Of a stretch of 64,000 nt of DNA, positions 54,651 to 62,927 are shown piece by piece. The translations under genes were made by a program, and so were the position numbers. Each line of letters begins with the position of its first letter. The stretch's first letter is position 1. Source of the DNA: Roseovarius arcticus (GTDB lineage: Bacteria; Pseudomonadota; Alphaproteobacteria; Rhodobacterales; Rhodobacteraceae); NCBI RefSeq assembly GCF_006125015.1, contig NZ_SZZN01000001.1:2356001-2420000 (forward strand), written 5' to 3'. The notes under the pieces were generated by a model. That model was not told the origin of the DNA. It did not search any database and was given only the letters and a program-made list of their open reading frames with translations.

Positions 54651-55682
54651 TTACATTGACACTTCGGGGCGGAAACCATCGGGAATGGAATCCTCTCCCT
54701 CAAGCAACAGGCGCGCCATGACATCGCCCACCTTGGGCGCCATGCCAAAGCCGATCTTGAACCCACCATTAGCGATGAACTGGCACGGATGCAGCGGATG
54801 CACGCCCAGCATCGGCGCGCGGCTGCGGACACGAGGGCGCAGTCCGGCCCAGCGCCGGATCACCTGCGCATCCTTCAGGGCTGGTAGTGCAGCGCGGGCG
54901 GCTGCGATCACATCGTCCAACTGTGCATCTGTGCCAAGGTCGCCGAACTCCCGCTCCGTCGTTGATCCGACGGCGGTGGTGCCATCCTCATGCGGCACGA
55001 CATGCACACCGCCTGCGAAAATCTGCGGCTGGTCCGGCATGGCAAAATCTAAGAGGGCTGCCTGCCCCTTGATTGCCGTACCTACCTGCCGGTGATGCGC
55101 AGCGTTCAGCGCGGCAAGGTCTGCAGCCCCCGTGGCCCAGAGGACACGGCCCACGTCCCCGCCTGTCGCCGTGATCGTGCCGCCGCGGGCAGTGATCGCA
55201 GCCGCCAGTGCCGCGCAGGCCTGCGCCGGGTGCACGCGCGCAGTCAGCGTATCGTGGACCATTTGGCCGTTCGCGGTCACCGGTGGATGCGCAAAATCGC
55301 CTGCGGATGCAACGCGCCACGCCGCGCGCCCTTGCCACAATGTATCCGCGCCCTGCCCGCGCGCAACAGCAAGCTCAGCGCCGCCTTCTGGCAGGGGCTG
55401 CAAGCGTCCGGTACGCGCATAGCCCGGCGATTGCCCAGATGCCTCTGCCACGCCGCGCCAAAAATCCTCGGCCATCAGCAGGCTATCTAGCTGAAACGCT
55501 TTCTTGTCGTTCCAGTTTTCGGGAACATGCGGCGCCAGAGCGCCGACTATGCCACCCGAGGCGCCCGCGCCCGGCCCGGCCGGGTCGATGACCTGCACGG
55601 ATGCCCCGCGCAGCAGGCACGCCCAAGCTATAGCCAAACCGAATACCCCCGCCCCGCGCACCGTTACATCGGCCATTGCCAT
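54651..55682 (-). CDS. FAD-dependent oxidoreductase (DAO family; MnmC C-terminal-like)
   Basis: 343 residues. The dinucleotide-binding VRGAGVFGLAIAWACLLRGA opens the protein, then GASGGIVGALAPHVPENW, a loop characteristic of this Rhodobacteraceae group. It ends in a DAO-type GLRPRVRSRAPMLGVHP region. The neighbouring divergent gene is MnmD, so this protein may supply the FAD-dependent half of a split MnmC (tRNA U34 modification); a glycine-oxidase-like role is also possible. Starts 55682, with GGGAG upstream; the genes are 71 bases apart. Confidence 0.78.
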   Translation of the reverse strand: MAMADVTVRGAGVFGLAIAWACLLRGASVQVIDPAGPGAGASGGIVGALAPHVPENWNDKKAFQLDSLLMAEDFWRGVAEASGQSPGYARTGRLQPLPEGGAELAVARGQGADTLWQGRAAWRVASAGDFAHPPVTANGQMVHDTLTARVHPAQACAALAAAITARGGTITATGGDVGRVLWATGAADLAALNAAHHRQVGTAIKGQAALLDFAMPDQPQIFAGGVHVVPHEDGTTAVGSTTEREFGDLGTDAQLDDVIAAARAALPALKDAQVIRRWAGLRPRVRSRAPMLGVHPLHPCQFIANGGFKIGFGMAPKVGDVMARLLLEGEDSIPDGFRPEVSM

Positions 55683-55753
55683 CGCCCAGCTCCCGCTTCA
55701 TGGTCGCGCCATTCTTGGGCCCCGATCAGCGCCGTATCATAGAGGACCGCGCC

Positions 55754-56431
55754 ATGCAGGACCAGCGCGCAGAGCTGGATTGGCACGCGGGCGATGTGCC
55801 CGTCTCGCGCCGCTTCATTGACCCTTACTTTAGCCTGCATGATGGCCTTGCCGAGACGCGTCACGTCTTTCTGGATGGCAACAACCTGCCCGCACGGTTC
55901 GTGGACGGATTTGCCGTGTCCGAGCTAGGATTTGGTACTGGCCTGAACATGCTGGCAACAGCCGAGGCGTGGGCAGCGTACGGCGCCGCTGGCACGCTGC
56001 AGCTGACCTCGTTCGAGGCGTATCCAATGGGCGCCGATGATATGGCGCGCGCGCTAGCGGTATTCCCGCAGCTAGGCCCCCGCGCCGCGCGCCTGATTGA
56101 CGGCTGGCGCGCCGGGCAAACGCAAATTGATTTGGGCGACGGCGCGCGGCTGGAGGTGATCCTCGGCGACGCGCGCTGCACGTTGCCAGCATGGACAGGC
56201 CGGGCGGATGCATGGTTCCTCGACGGATTCTCGCCCGCTCGCAATCCCGAACTGTGGGGGCCGGATCTGATCGCCGCCGTTGCCGTGCATACCGCGCCGG
56301 GCGGGACCGCCGCGACCTACAGCGCAGCGGGCCACGTGCGCAGGGCGCTGGCAGATGCAGGCTTTGACGTCACACGTGCCCCCGGCCACGCCCGCAAGAG
56401 ACACATGACACGCGCAAGGATGCCGAAATGA
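55754..56431 (+). CDS. mnmD: tRNA U34 5-methylaminomethyl methyltransferase (MnmD)
   Basis: 225 residues; methylates the wobble uridine precursor in mnm5s2U34 synthesis. The SAM motif is VSELGFGTGLNMLAT and the DUF752-type active-site segment DAWFLDGFSPARNPELWG is intact. The start at 55754 has AGAGGA seven bases upstream. In E. coli this domain is fused to the FAD oxidoreductase as MnmC; here the two are separate, divergent genes. The stop overlaps the DMT transporter start (ATGA). Confidence 0.87.
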   Translation: MQDQRAELDWHAGDVPVSRRFIDPYFSLHDGLAETRHVFLDGNNLPARFVDGFAVSELGFGTGLNMLATAEAWAAYGAAGTLQLTSFEAYPMGADDMARALAVFPQLGPRAARLIDGWRAGQTQIDLGDGARLEVILGDARCTLPAWTGRADAWFLDGFSPARNPELWGPDLIAAVAVHTAPGGTAATYSAAGHVRRALADAGFDVTRAPGHARKRHMTRARMPK

Positions 56432-57294
56432 TCGAACAAAACACCAAACTCGGCATCTGGCTGATGTTGGCAACCACGCTGGTCTTTGCTGTGCAGGATG
56501 GTCTGTCGCGCTATCTGGCGGGCGAGTACAACGTCTATATGGTCATCATGATCCGGTTCTGGTTCTTCGGGCTGTTCGTGGTGGTCATATCAGCGCGCAA
56601 AGCGGGCGGGTTGCGGGCTGCCGCGCGCACCTCTCAGCCCCTGCTGCAAGGGTTTCGCGCGCTGCTTCTGGTTGCAGAAATATGCGTTCTGGTCGCGGCC
56701 TACATTGTACTGGGCTTGATCGAGTCGCACGCGATTTTTGCCTGTTATCCCCTGCTGATCGCTGCGCTTTCCGGCCCCGTTCTGGGCGAGCATGTCGGCT
56801 GGCGTCGCTGGACGGCAATTGGCATCGGCTTCATCGGTGTCCTTATCATCCTCCAACCCGGAATCGCCGTGTTCGAGCCTGCGGCGATCATACCGCTGAT
56901 CGGTGCATTTATGTTCGCCCTATATGGCCTGTTGACGCGCTATGCCGCGCGGCGCGACACAGCGGCGACCAGTTTTTTCTGGACGGGTATCGTGGGTGCG
57001 CTGGGAATGACATTGGTCGGTGTTTGGTTCTGGCAACCGATGACGGGCAGTGACTGGACGTTGATGTCTGTTCTGTGCCTGACTGGCGTTTTGGGGCATT
57101 TCACGCTGATCAAATGCTATGAGGTCGCCGAGGCCAGTGCGGTGCAGCCCTTTGCCTATCTGCAGCTTGTGTTCATTTCGATCATCGGCGTCACGGTCTT
57201 TGGCGAGACGATCCGTACCAATGTCGCCATTGGCGTGGTTATCGTGGTCGGGGCGGGTCTGTTTACCCTCTGGAGGCAGCGCAAGACGGCGTGA
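56428..57294 (+). CDS. DMT-superfamily (EamA) transporter
   Basis: 288 residues with about ten hydrophobic segments arranged as two EamA repeats (first LGIWLMLATTLVFAVQDGLS, second VFEPAAIIPLIGAFMFALYG). Predicted inner-membrane carrier of small metabolites; substrate unknown. Its start overlaps mnmD, so they form an operon, probably without functional link. Confidence 0.87.
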   Translation: MIEQNTKLGIWLMLATTLVFAVQDGLSRYLAGEYNVYMVIMIRFWFFGLFVVVISARKAGGLRAAARTSQPLLQGFRALLLVAEICVLVAAYIVLGLIESHAIFACYPLLIAALSGPVLGEHVGWRRWTAIGIGFIGVLIILQPGIAVFEPAAIIPLIGAFMFALYGLLTRYAARRDTAATSFFWTGIVGALGMTLVGVWFWQPMTGSDWTLMSVLCLTGVLGHFTLIKCYEVAEASAVQPFAYLQLVFISIIGVTVFGETIRTNVAIGVVIVVGAGLFTLWRQRKTA

Positions 57295-57317
57295 TGCGCC
57301 GCTTCGCGACGCGCAGA

Positions 57318-58049
57318 TCAGTCTGTGGGGTAGGTAACTGTGGCATTTCCGGCCTGCATAGCCCCTTCGGCGCGGTCAAGACGCAAGTAAGCAATGCCGC
57401 GATTGCCGGACTGAGTGTAGAGCGTGCCAGCAGGTTTGCCATCCGCCGTGATTGGCGTTCCGACCGGCGCGGCGCCGTCTATGGCGACGGTGGCAAGGCC
57501 TTTGCGCAGTTCCGTCTTGTGTTTCATCCGGGCGGCGACCTCCTGCCCGACATAGCAGCCCTTTCGGAAATCGACGCCGTTCAAACGCTCAAACCCCGCC
57601 TCTAAGATGAAGGTGTCGGGCGTCAGTTCAATTCCCGTCTCAGGTATGCAATGCGCGACGCGGATCGCGTCCCAGTCGGTGCCGTCATCGCCTTGCAGCG
57701 CGCCATAGAGGCGCCAGCCCAGCGCCGGGTGGCGCGGGTCGCTCAGCGCGCCTTCGGGCGCGCGGCCAGTACCCTGCTGAACGTGCAGGCCCGTTTCGGT
57801 GATCTGCACATCGGCGCGCAGGCGGTACATGTTCAACCGCTGGACCAGCGACGCGGCAATGTCTGATGCGACATCCAAGTGGAGGATGCCGTCCCGCTCA
57901 AACAGGAAAAAATCAGCCAGATATTTGCCCTGAGGCGTCAACATTGCCGCATAAACGAGGCCTTCGGACGTCTTGTTCACGTCATTGGTGACCAGGCCCT
58001 GCAGAAAATCGCGGGCGGCTGTTCCGGTGATCTGGTGAATGGATCTCAT
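57318..58049 (-). CDS. ygfZ: YgfZ/GcvT-family folate-binding protein
   Basis: 243 residues; aids assembly or repair of iron-sulfur enzymes such as MiaB in a folate-dependent way. The signature KGCYVGQEVAARMKHK contains the conserved Cys. The N-terminal GTAARDFLQGLVTNDVN is typical. ATG 58049 has AAAGGGG upstream. The frame extends upstream without a credible start. Confidence 0.9.
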   Translation of the reverse strand: MRSIHQITGTAARDFLQGLVTNDVNKTSEGLVYAAMLTPQGKYLADFFLFERDGILHLDVASDIAASLVQRLNMYRLRADVQITETGLHVQQGTGRAPEGALSDPRHPALGWRLYGALQGDDGTDWDAIRVAHCIPETGIELTPDTFILEAGFERLNGVDFRKGCYVGQEVAARMKHKTELRKGLATVAIDGAAPVGTPITADGKPAGTLYTQSGNRGIAYLRLDRAEGAMQAGNATVTYPTD

Positions 58050-58120
58050 CGCTGCTACCCCTTTGGTCTTTGGCCGCCGTTCTACAGGATGGTTTGGCCG
58101 GACAACAGGGGGCTGGTGGG

Positions 58121-58792
58121 ATGCGTGCAAGGCTGTCTGTAATCGTGCCGACATACAATTCCGCCGCCGAACTGCCGACATTGCTGAGCGGCCTCATGGA
58201 GGGGATTGAGGCCGGGCTGATCCGAGAGCTAATCGTGTCAGACGGGGGATCAACTGACGCCACCTGGCAGATTGCCGATGAGGTCGGCGCGCTTTGGTGC
58301 AATGGGGCTGCGTCACGCGGCGGGCAGATGCGGCGCGGCGCCGGGATGGCACACGGGGACTGGCTGCTGTTTTTACACGCCGATACCGGATTGCCTGCGG
58401 GCTGGACAGGGGCCGTTCTGGCACAAATGGCGGATGGCAGGCCTGGTTATTTTCGCCTCGTCTTCGACGTGCGCGGCGCCGCGCCGCGCATCGTAGCTGG
58501 CTGGGCGAATCTGCGCTCGCGGCTGTTTGGCCTACCATACGGCGATCAGGGCCTGCTGATCAGCCGGGCTGACTATGACGCAGCGGGCGGCTTTGACAAC
58601 ATTCCGCTGATGGAGGATGTGGCGATGGCACGCCGCCTGGGCCCGCGATTGTGCATGATGCCATTGGCTGTGCAGACAGGCGCGGCGCGGTATCTGCGCG
58701 ATGGCTGGGCGCGGCGCGGCGCGCGCAACCTGTGGCTGCTGACGCGCTATTTGACCGGGGCCGATCCTGAGGTTCTGCGCAGCCGATACTAA
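58121..58792 (+). CDS. Glycosyltransferase family 2 protein (TIGR04283 type)
   Basis: 223 residues from ATG 58121. GT-A fold: RLSVIVPTYNSAAELPTLLS, a metal-binding DxD-type stretch LFLHADTGLPAGW, and GDQGLLISRADYDAAGGF with PLMEDVAMARRLG, which are typical of TIGR04283, a group often found near arsenosugar-type genes. No such neighbours are present here. Divergent from ygfZ. Confidence 0.82.
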   Translation: MRARLSVIVPTYNSAAELPTLLSGLMEGIEAGLIRELIVSDGGSTDATWQIADEVGALWCNGAASRGGQMRRGAGMAHGDWLLFLHADTGLPAGWTGAVLAQMADGRPGYFRLVFDVRGAAPRIVAGWANLRSRLFGLPYGDQGLLISRADYDAAGGFDNIPLMEDVAMARRLGPRLCMMPLAVQTGAARYLRDGWARRGARNLWLLTRYLTGADPEVLRSRY

Positions 58793-58879
58793 AGCAAAGA
58801 GGTTTCTGGCGAATTTTTGCATATTCAGCCTTGCCCGCTTGCCTCGGCGCGCGGGCCGCGTTAATCAGGCATGGCCTGA

Positions 58880-58953
58880 GCGGGCGTTGTGTAATGGTAA
58901 GACCTCAGCCTTCCAAGCTGATGACGCGGGTTCGATTCCCGCCGCCCGCTCCA
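58880..58953 (+). tRNA. tRNA-Gly (anticodon TCC), CCA encoded
   Basis: Acceptor stem GCGGGCG (58880-58886) pairs with CGCCCGC, followed by discriminator T and encoded CCA (58951-58953). The anticodon arm is TCAGC-CTTCCAA-GCTGA with TCC at 58912-58914. The T arm GCGGG-TTCGATT-CCCGC is perfect, and the D loop contains AATGGTA. Reads GGA and GGG glycine codons. Confidence 0.95.
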
Positions 58954-59026
58954 AGATTTCCCGATTTAGATGCGAAGCGTTATAGAGGAAAGTTCAGCTT
59001 TCTCCGACATTCGCCTCGCGAATACC

Positions 59027-59596
59027 TCAAGTCGCGTTCTGCGCCGACACTTCTACCGCGTGAAGGAACGACTTCGCGGACGAGCTTGCCGATAGCAGCA
59101 GATACGTATCCTCGCCTGTGCGCGCGACGATGGCGCCCATATGTTCCATCACGGTACGCGCAATCGCATTAACCGCAAACGCAGCCGGATGCAGGTCTAC
59201 CGGGCAAATCCGCTCTAGCGCGCGGAGCGCGCCGGGGCCGGATATTTGCAGGGCACACCAGCCGTCTGTCTGATCCGTGGTGTAGGCCGCGCCCTTCAGC
59301 TTTGCCGCAATCTGCCGCTCCGCATCCGGTGTTGCGCTGGGGAACAGAACAAACGCCTGATCGACGCCAAGGCGCATAATCACAGACGTCTTATACTTGG
59401 CCACGGCTGACATGCCCATCTCGGGCAGCGCTATGCCAAAGGCGGTTTTGATCGCCTTTTTGGCGGCATCTTCGGCCCCTAGCGGCAGGGCGATGGACAC
59501 GATAGCGAGATCGGTAGGCGCAATCAGATGGATATCGCCAAATCTGCGGTCGTAGCCTGCCAGTGGCGGCGCGGCAGTGAGGGTGAAATCAGGCAC
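59027..59596 (-). CDS. soxG: Sarcosine oxidase gamma subunit
   Basis: 189 residues from a GTG at 59596, which has AAGGAG nine bases upstream and overlaps the soxA stop by eight bases. Features of SoxG: GDIHLIAPTDLAIVSIALP, then WCALQISGPGALRALERICP and AVNAIARTVMEHMGAIVART, with a YLLL strand near the end. It is needed for full assembly of the heterotetramer. Last gene of the operon in this window. Confidence 0.85.
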   Translation of the reverse strand: MPDFTLTAAPPLAGYDRRFGDIHLIAPTDLAIVSIALPLGAEDAAKKAIKTAFGIALPEMGMSAVAKYKTSVIMRLGVDQAFVLFPSATPDAERQIAAKLKGAAYTTDQTDGWCALQISGPGALRALERICPVDLHPAAFAVNAIARTVMEHMGAIVARTGEDTYLLLSASSSAKSFLHAVEVSAQNAT

Positions 59597-62537
59597 GCAG
59601 GCGCTCTCCTTCGGGGTCGATAAAGTGGGCCGAGACGATCTCGACCTCCATCTCGATGTTGTGGACCGGGCTGACGGCGCGGACAATTTCGCCCATGCGC
59701 CTATCGCCGGACTTGATAAACCCTAGGCCGATCGAATGCTCAAGGCTGGGCGAATAGGCCACCGACGTCATCCAGCCCTGATCGTTGGCCATGGTCGCAT
59801 CATCGCCCTTGTTGATGAAATGCGAACCGGAGATCAGTTTCTGGCTGCGATCCACCGGGCGGAAGCCAACCATTTTCTCTGCATCCTCGCGATTCAACTC
59901 GGGACGCTGTGACAGTGTGTTGCCAATGCAGTCCTTTTTGTCGCTGACCATGCGGCCCATGCCAAGGTTATGCGCAGTAGTCCGCCCATCCAATTCATTG
60001 CCGGCTGCGTGACCCTTTTCGATGCGCATGACACCCAGCGCCTCCAGCCCATAGGGGCTCGCGCCGAACTCTTCGCCTGCTTTGACCAACGCGGCTATCA
60101 TAGAATTGCCGTAGCGCGCGGGCACGGCGATTTCATAGGCCAATTCGCCCGAGAATGAGATGCGGAAGAGGCGCGCAGGCGTGCCGCCGCAAACGGTAAT
60201 CTCTCCGCAGGCCATAAAGGGAAATCCCTCGTTCGACATGTCCTGCGTGGCATCAACGATTTTGCTCAGCAGCTTGCGCGCGTTGGGACCAGCGACGGCG
60301 AACTGTGCCCACGCGTCCGTGGTTGAGATCAGATGCACGTCCAGATCGGGCCAGAGGCACTGGCGCGCGAACTCCATCCGCCGGAATACCAGAACCGCGT
60401 TGGCAGTGGTGGTCGTCATAACGAAGTGGTTTTCGCCCATGCGCGCGGTGGTGCCGTCTTCGTAGCAGATGCCATCCTCGCGCAGCATGATGCCATACCG
60501 CACGCGCCCGACTGCGAGCTTGGCAAAGCCGTTGGCGTAGACCTTGTTCAGGAATTCGGCGGCGTCCTTGCCCTGCACGTCGATCTTGCCCAGCGTGGTC
60601 ACATCGCAAATGCCGACAGAATTACGGGTGTTCAGCACCTCGCGGTCAACCGAATCGCGCCAGCCCGCCTCATTGCCTTTGACGAACCATTGCGCGCGCA
60701 GCCAGTTGCCGACCTCGATAAAGGTCGCGCCGTTCGCCTTGGCCCATTCGTGGCTGGGCGTCAGGCGGTAGGGGCGGAAATCGGTGCCGCGCGCGCGGCC
60801 AGCCAACGCGCCAATGGGGATCGGTGTGTAGGGCGGGCGAAAGATGGTCGTGCCCGTCTCGGGGATCGTTTTGCCGCTGCATTCGGCCATGATCGCCAGC
60901 GCGGGGATATTCGACGTCTTGCCCTGATCGGTGGCCATGCCAGTGGTCGTATAGCGCTTGAGATGCTCGACCGAGCGGAAGCCCTCTTGGTGCGATTGCT
61001 TGATGTCCTTGACGGTCACATCGTTTTGCAGATCCACCCAGGCGCGCGTCTTGCCGGAGGGAATATGCCACTTCGGCGCGCCGTCATGCGCCTCATCCTC
61101 GGCCTTGGGCGCCGCCTTGCGTGAGGGGGTAAAGCCAAGATCCTTGACTTGCGCATTGGCGGCCTTGCGCCCCTCTGCCAGCGCGGCAGCTAGCGTCAGT
61201 TGGCCATTCGCGGCCCCGGCAACGACCATACCCTGCGGCAGGTCGCGCCCAGGTACAAAGGCCGAGATGTCATCGCGCCAGACAGGACGGCCCCGCTGAT
61301 GACAGGTCAGGTGCACCGACGGGTTCCAGCCGCCCGAAACGGCAAGGCAATCGACGTCGATCATCTGGCCATCGGTCAGCGTAATCCGCTTGAGCGCGCG
61401 GCGACCCGATGTATCGACCACCCCCGCGCCGCGCACATGGCGCGCGCCCGGCACGTCGCACACAGCAGGGGCGTCGCGGGTGTCGATGATCGCGCGTACC
61501 TCGACGCCTTTGGCAGCTAGGTCCGACGCCGTGCGCCAGCCATCATCGTTGTTTGTCAGGACGGCAACGCGCTGGCCCGGCGTGACGCCGTAGCGGTTGA
61601 CATAGGTGCGCACGGCGCCAGCCAGCATTATCCCGGGGCGGTCGTTGTTGCCGAATGCAATGGGGCGCTCGATCGCGCCGGCGGCCAGAACTGCGCGCTT
61701 GGAATAAATACGCCAGAGGATCTGGCGCGGCTTGCCGCCTGCGCCGGGCAGGTGATCGGTGCGCCGTTCCAACGCGCCATAGATACCGTGATCGTAGGCA
61801 CCATAAATTGTAGTGCGCGTCATGAGGCGGACATTGTCCATCGACGCCAATTCGGCCGCGGTCTGCGCCGCCCAGCCCGCGCCTGTCATACCGTCGACCT
61901 CAAGCGTTTCGGCATTCAGCCGCCCGCCGGGTGCGAAATCCTCATCGGCAAGGATCACGCGCGCGCCGGAACGCGCAGCAGCCAGCGCAGCAGACAGGCC
62001 AGACGGGCCAGCCCCGATGACCAGCAGATCGCAATGCAGAAAGCCCTTGTCGTAGGTATCGGGATCCTCTTGCATCGACAGGCGGCCAAGGCCGGCAGAG
62101 TTGCGGATGGCAGGCTCATACAGCTTTTCCCAGAACGCTTTGGGCCACATGAATGTCTTGTAGTAGAACCCGGCGCTAAGGAATGGCGACAACAGGTCGG
62201 TGACAGCCATCATGTCAAATTCAAGCGGGCCACGGTGGTTCTGGCTGGTGGCGGTCAGCCCGTCGAACAACTCGGCCACGGTAGCGCGGGTATTCGGCTC
62301 TTGGGCCGCACCAGTGCGCAGCTGAACCAGTGCGTTCGGCTCCTCGCTGCCTGCTGTGAAAATGCCGCGCGGGCGGTGGTATTTGAACGAGCGCCCGACC
62401 AGGATCTGGCCATTGGCAAGAAGGGCCGAGGCAAGCGTATCGCCCGCATGGCCTTGCATGGTTTTACCGTTGAAAGTGAAATCCAGCGATTGCGAACGGT
62501 CGATAAGGCCGCCCTTGATACGGTTGATCTGGCTCAT
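59589..62537 (-). CDS. soxA: Sarcosine oxidase alpha subunit
   Basis: 982 residues; the large subunit that binds NAD+ and tetrahydrofolate and makes 5,10-methylene-THF from the one-carbon unit released from sarcosine. N-terminal 2Fe-2S-like fold region with GHAGDTLASALLANG; dinucleotide motif LLVIGAGPSGLSAALAAARS near residue 178; C-terminal GcvT-like folate domain with IDVQGKDAAEFLNKVYANGF and GLEALGVMRIEKGHAAGNEL. Overlaps soxD and soxG. The product supports use of glycine betaine or choline as carbon and nitrogen sources. Confidence 0.94.
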   Translation of the reverse strand: MSQINRIKGGLIDRSQSLDFTFNGKTMQGHAGDTLASALLANGQILVGRSFKYHRPRGIFTAGSEEPNALVQLRTGAAQEPNTRATVAELFDGLTATSQNHRGPLEFDMMAVTDLLSPFLSAGFYYKTFMWPKAFWEKLYEPAIRNSAGLGRLSMQEDPDTYDKGFLHCDLLVIGAGPSGLSAALAAARSGARVILADEDFAPGGRLNAETLEVDGMTGAGWAAQTAAELASMDNVRLMTRTTIYGAYDHGIYGALERRTDHLPGAGGKPRQILWRIYSKRAVLAAGAIERPIAFGNNDRPGIMLAGAVRTYVNRYGVTPGQRVAVLTNNDDGWRTASDLAAKGVEVRAIIDTRDAPAVCDVPGARHVRGAGVVDTSGRRALKRITLTDGQMIDVDCLAVSGGWNPSVHLTCHQRGRPVWRDDISAFVPGRDLPQGMVVAGAANGQLTLAAALAEGRKAANAQVKDLGFTPSRKAAPKAEDEAHDGAPKWHIPSGKTRAWVDLQNDVTVKDIKQSHQEGFRSVEHLKRYTTTGMATDQGKTSNIPALAIMAECSGKTIPETGTTIFRPPYTPIPIGALAGRARGTDFRPYRLTPSHEWAKANGATFIEVGNWLRAQWFVKGNEAGWRDSVDREVLNTRNSVGICDVTTLGKIDVQGKDAAEFLNKVYANGFAKLAVGRVRYGIMLREDGICYEDGTTARMGENHFVMTTTTANAVLVFRRMEFARQCLWPDLDVHLISTTDAWAQFAVAGPNARKLLSKIVDATQDMSNEGFPFMACGEITVCGGTPARLFRISFSGELAYEIAVPARYGNSMIAALVKAGEEFGASPYGLEALGVMRIEKGHAAGNELDGRTTAHNLGMGRMVSDKKDCIGNTLSQRPELNREDAEKMVGFRPVDRSQKLISGSHFINKGDDATMANDQGWMTSVAYSPSLEHSIGLGFIKSGDRRMGEIVRAVSPVHNIEMEVEIVSAHFIDPEGERLRA

Positions 62538-62821
62538 TTGCTGCGCCCTCTCGCGCGGGCCACGTCACGGGCCATTTCAACGTCGGTAATCTCGTGGGTA
62601 AGGGTGTCGCGGGTAACGACCAGCCAACTGCGATCCCCCTGCTCGTGATACCACAGCTCCTGCATCTTCCCGGCGATGTTGTCGCGCAGGTAGCCATATT
62701 CATAGAATTTATCGGCGGCATCCTCTGCCTGCCAATCGGGACGGTCGATCAGGGCGGCGTCGCCCAGATAGATGAATTCGGCGGCGTCGCGCGGACCCAG
62801 AAGGGGGTGGTCGATGATCAT
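62534..62821 (-). CDS. soxD: Sarcosine oxidase delta subunit, lacking the zinc cysteines
   Basis: 95 residues from ATG 62821 with GAGG upstream. The C-terminal TRDTLTHEI segment is the SoxD hallmark. Characterised SoxD binds zinc through CPxCG near the N-terminus plus His and Cys later; here the equivalent positions read MIIDHPLLGPRDAAEFIYLG and HEQGDRSW, so two or three Cys ligands are replaced (by His, Leu and Asp). The family call is clear, the metal site is not. Overlaps soxA by four bases. Confidence 0.85.
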   Translation of the reverse strand: MIIDHPLLGPRDAAEFIYLGDAALIDRPDWQAEDAADKFYEYGYLRDNIAGKMQELWYHEQGDRSWLVVTRDTLTHEITDVEMARDVARARGRSK

Positions 62822-62919
62822 GTGTTCACCTCGAAATGTCCCGCAGCAGAGGCGGATTGAAAGCGGCACTGGGCCTCTGGCAGGGGCGGGATGTGATTGT
62901 TTTCAGCAGGAAAAAACAT
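62818..62919 (-). CDS. Possible 33-residue ORF between soxB and soxD
   Basis: ATG 62919 is preceded by AAGGGA (four to five bases away) and runs 33 codons to a TGA that overlaps the soxD ATG (ATGA). The product starts MFFPAENNHIPPLPEAQCRF and ends AAGHFEVNT. The coupling to soxD suggests it is translated, as a leader or small subunit. No known domain; codon use gives no strong signal at this length. Confidence 0.4.
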   Translation of the reverse strand: MFFPAENNHIPPLPEAQCRFQSASAAGHFEVNT

Positions 62920-62927
62920 GGAGTCCC

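Noticed and set aside
58954..59026. A second tRNA or small RNA after tRNA-Gly
   Set aside because: Only short hairpins (GAGGAAAG/CTTTCTCC and ATTCGCCTCGCGAAT) are seen; they more likely end the convergent transcripts.
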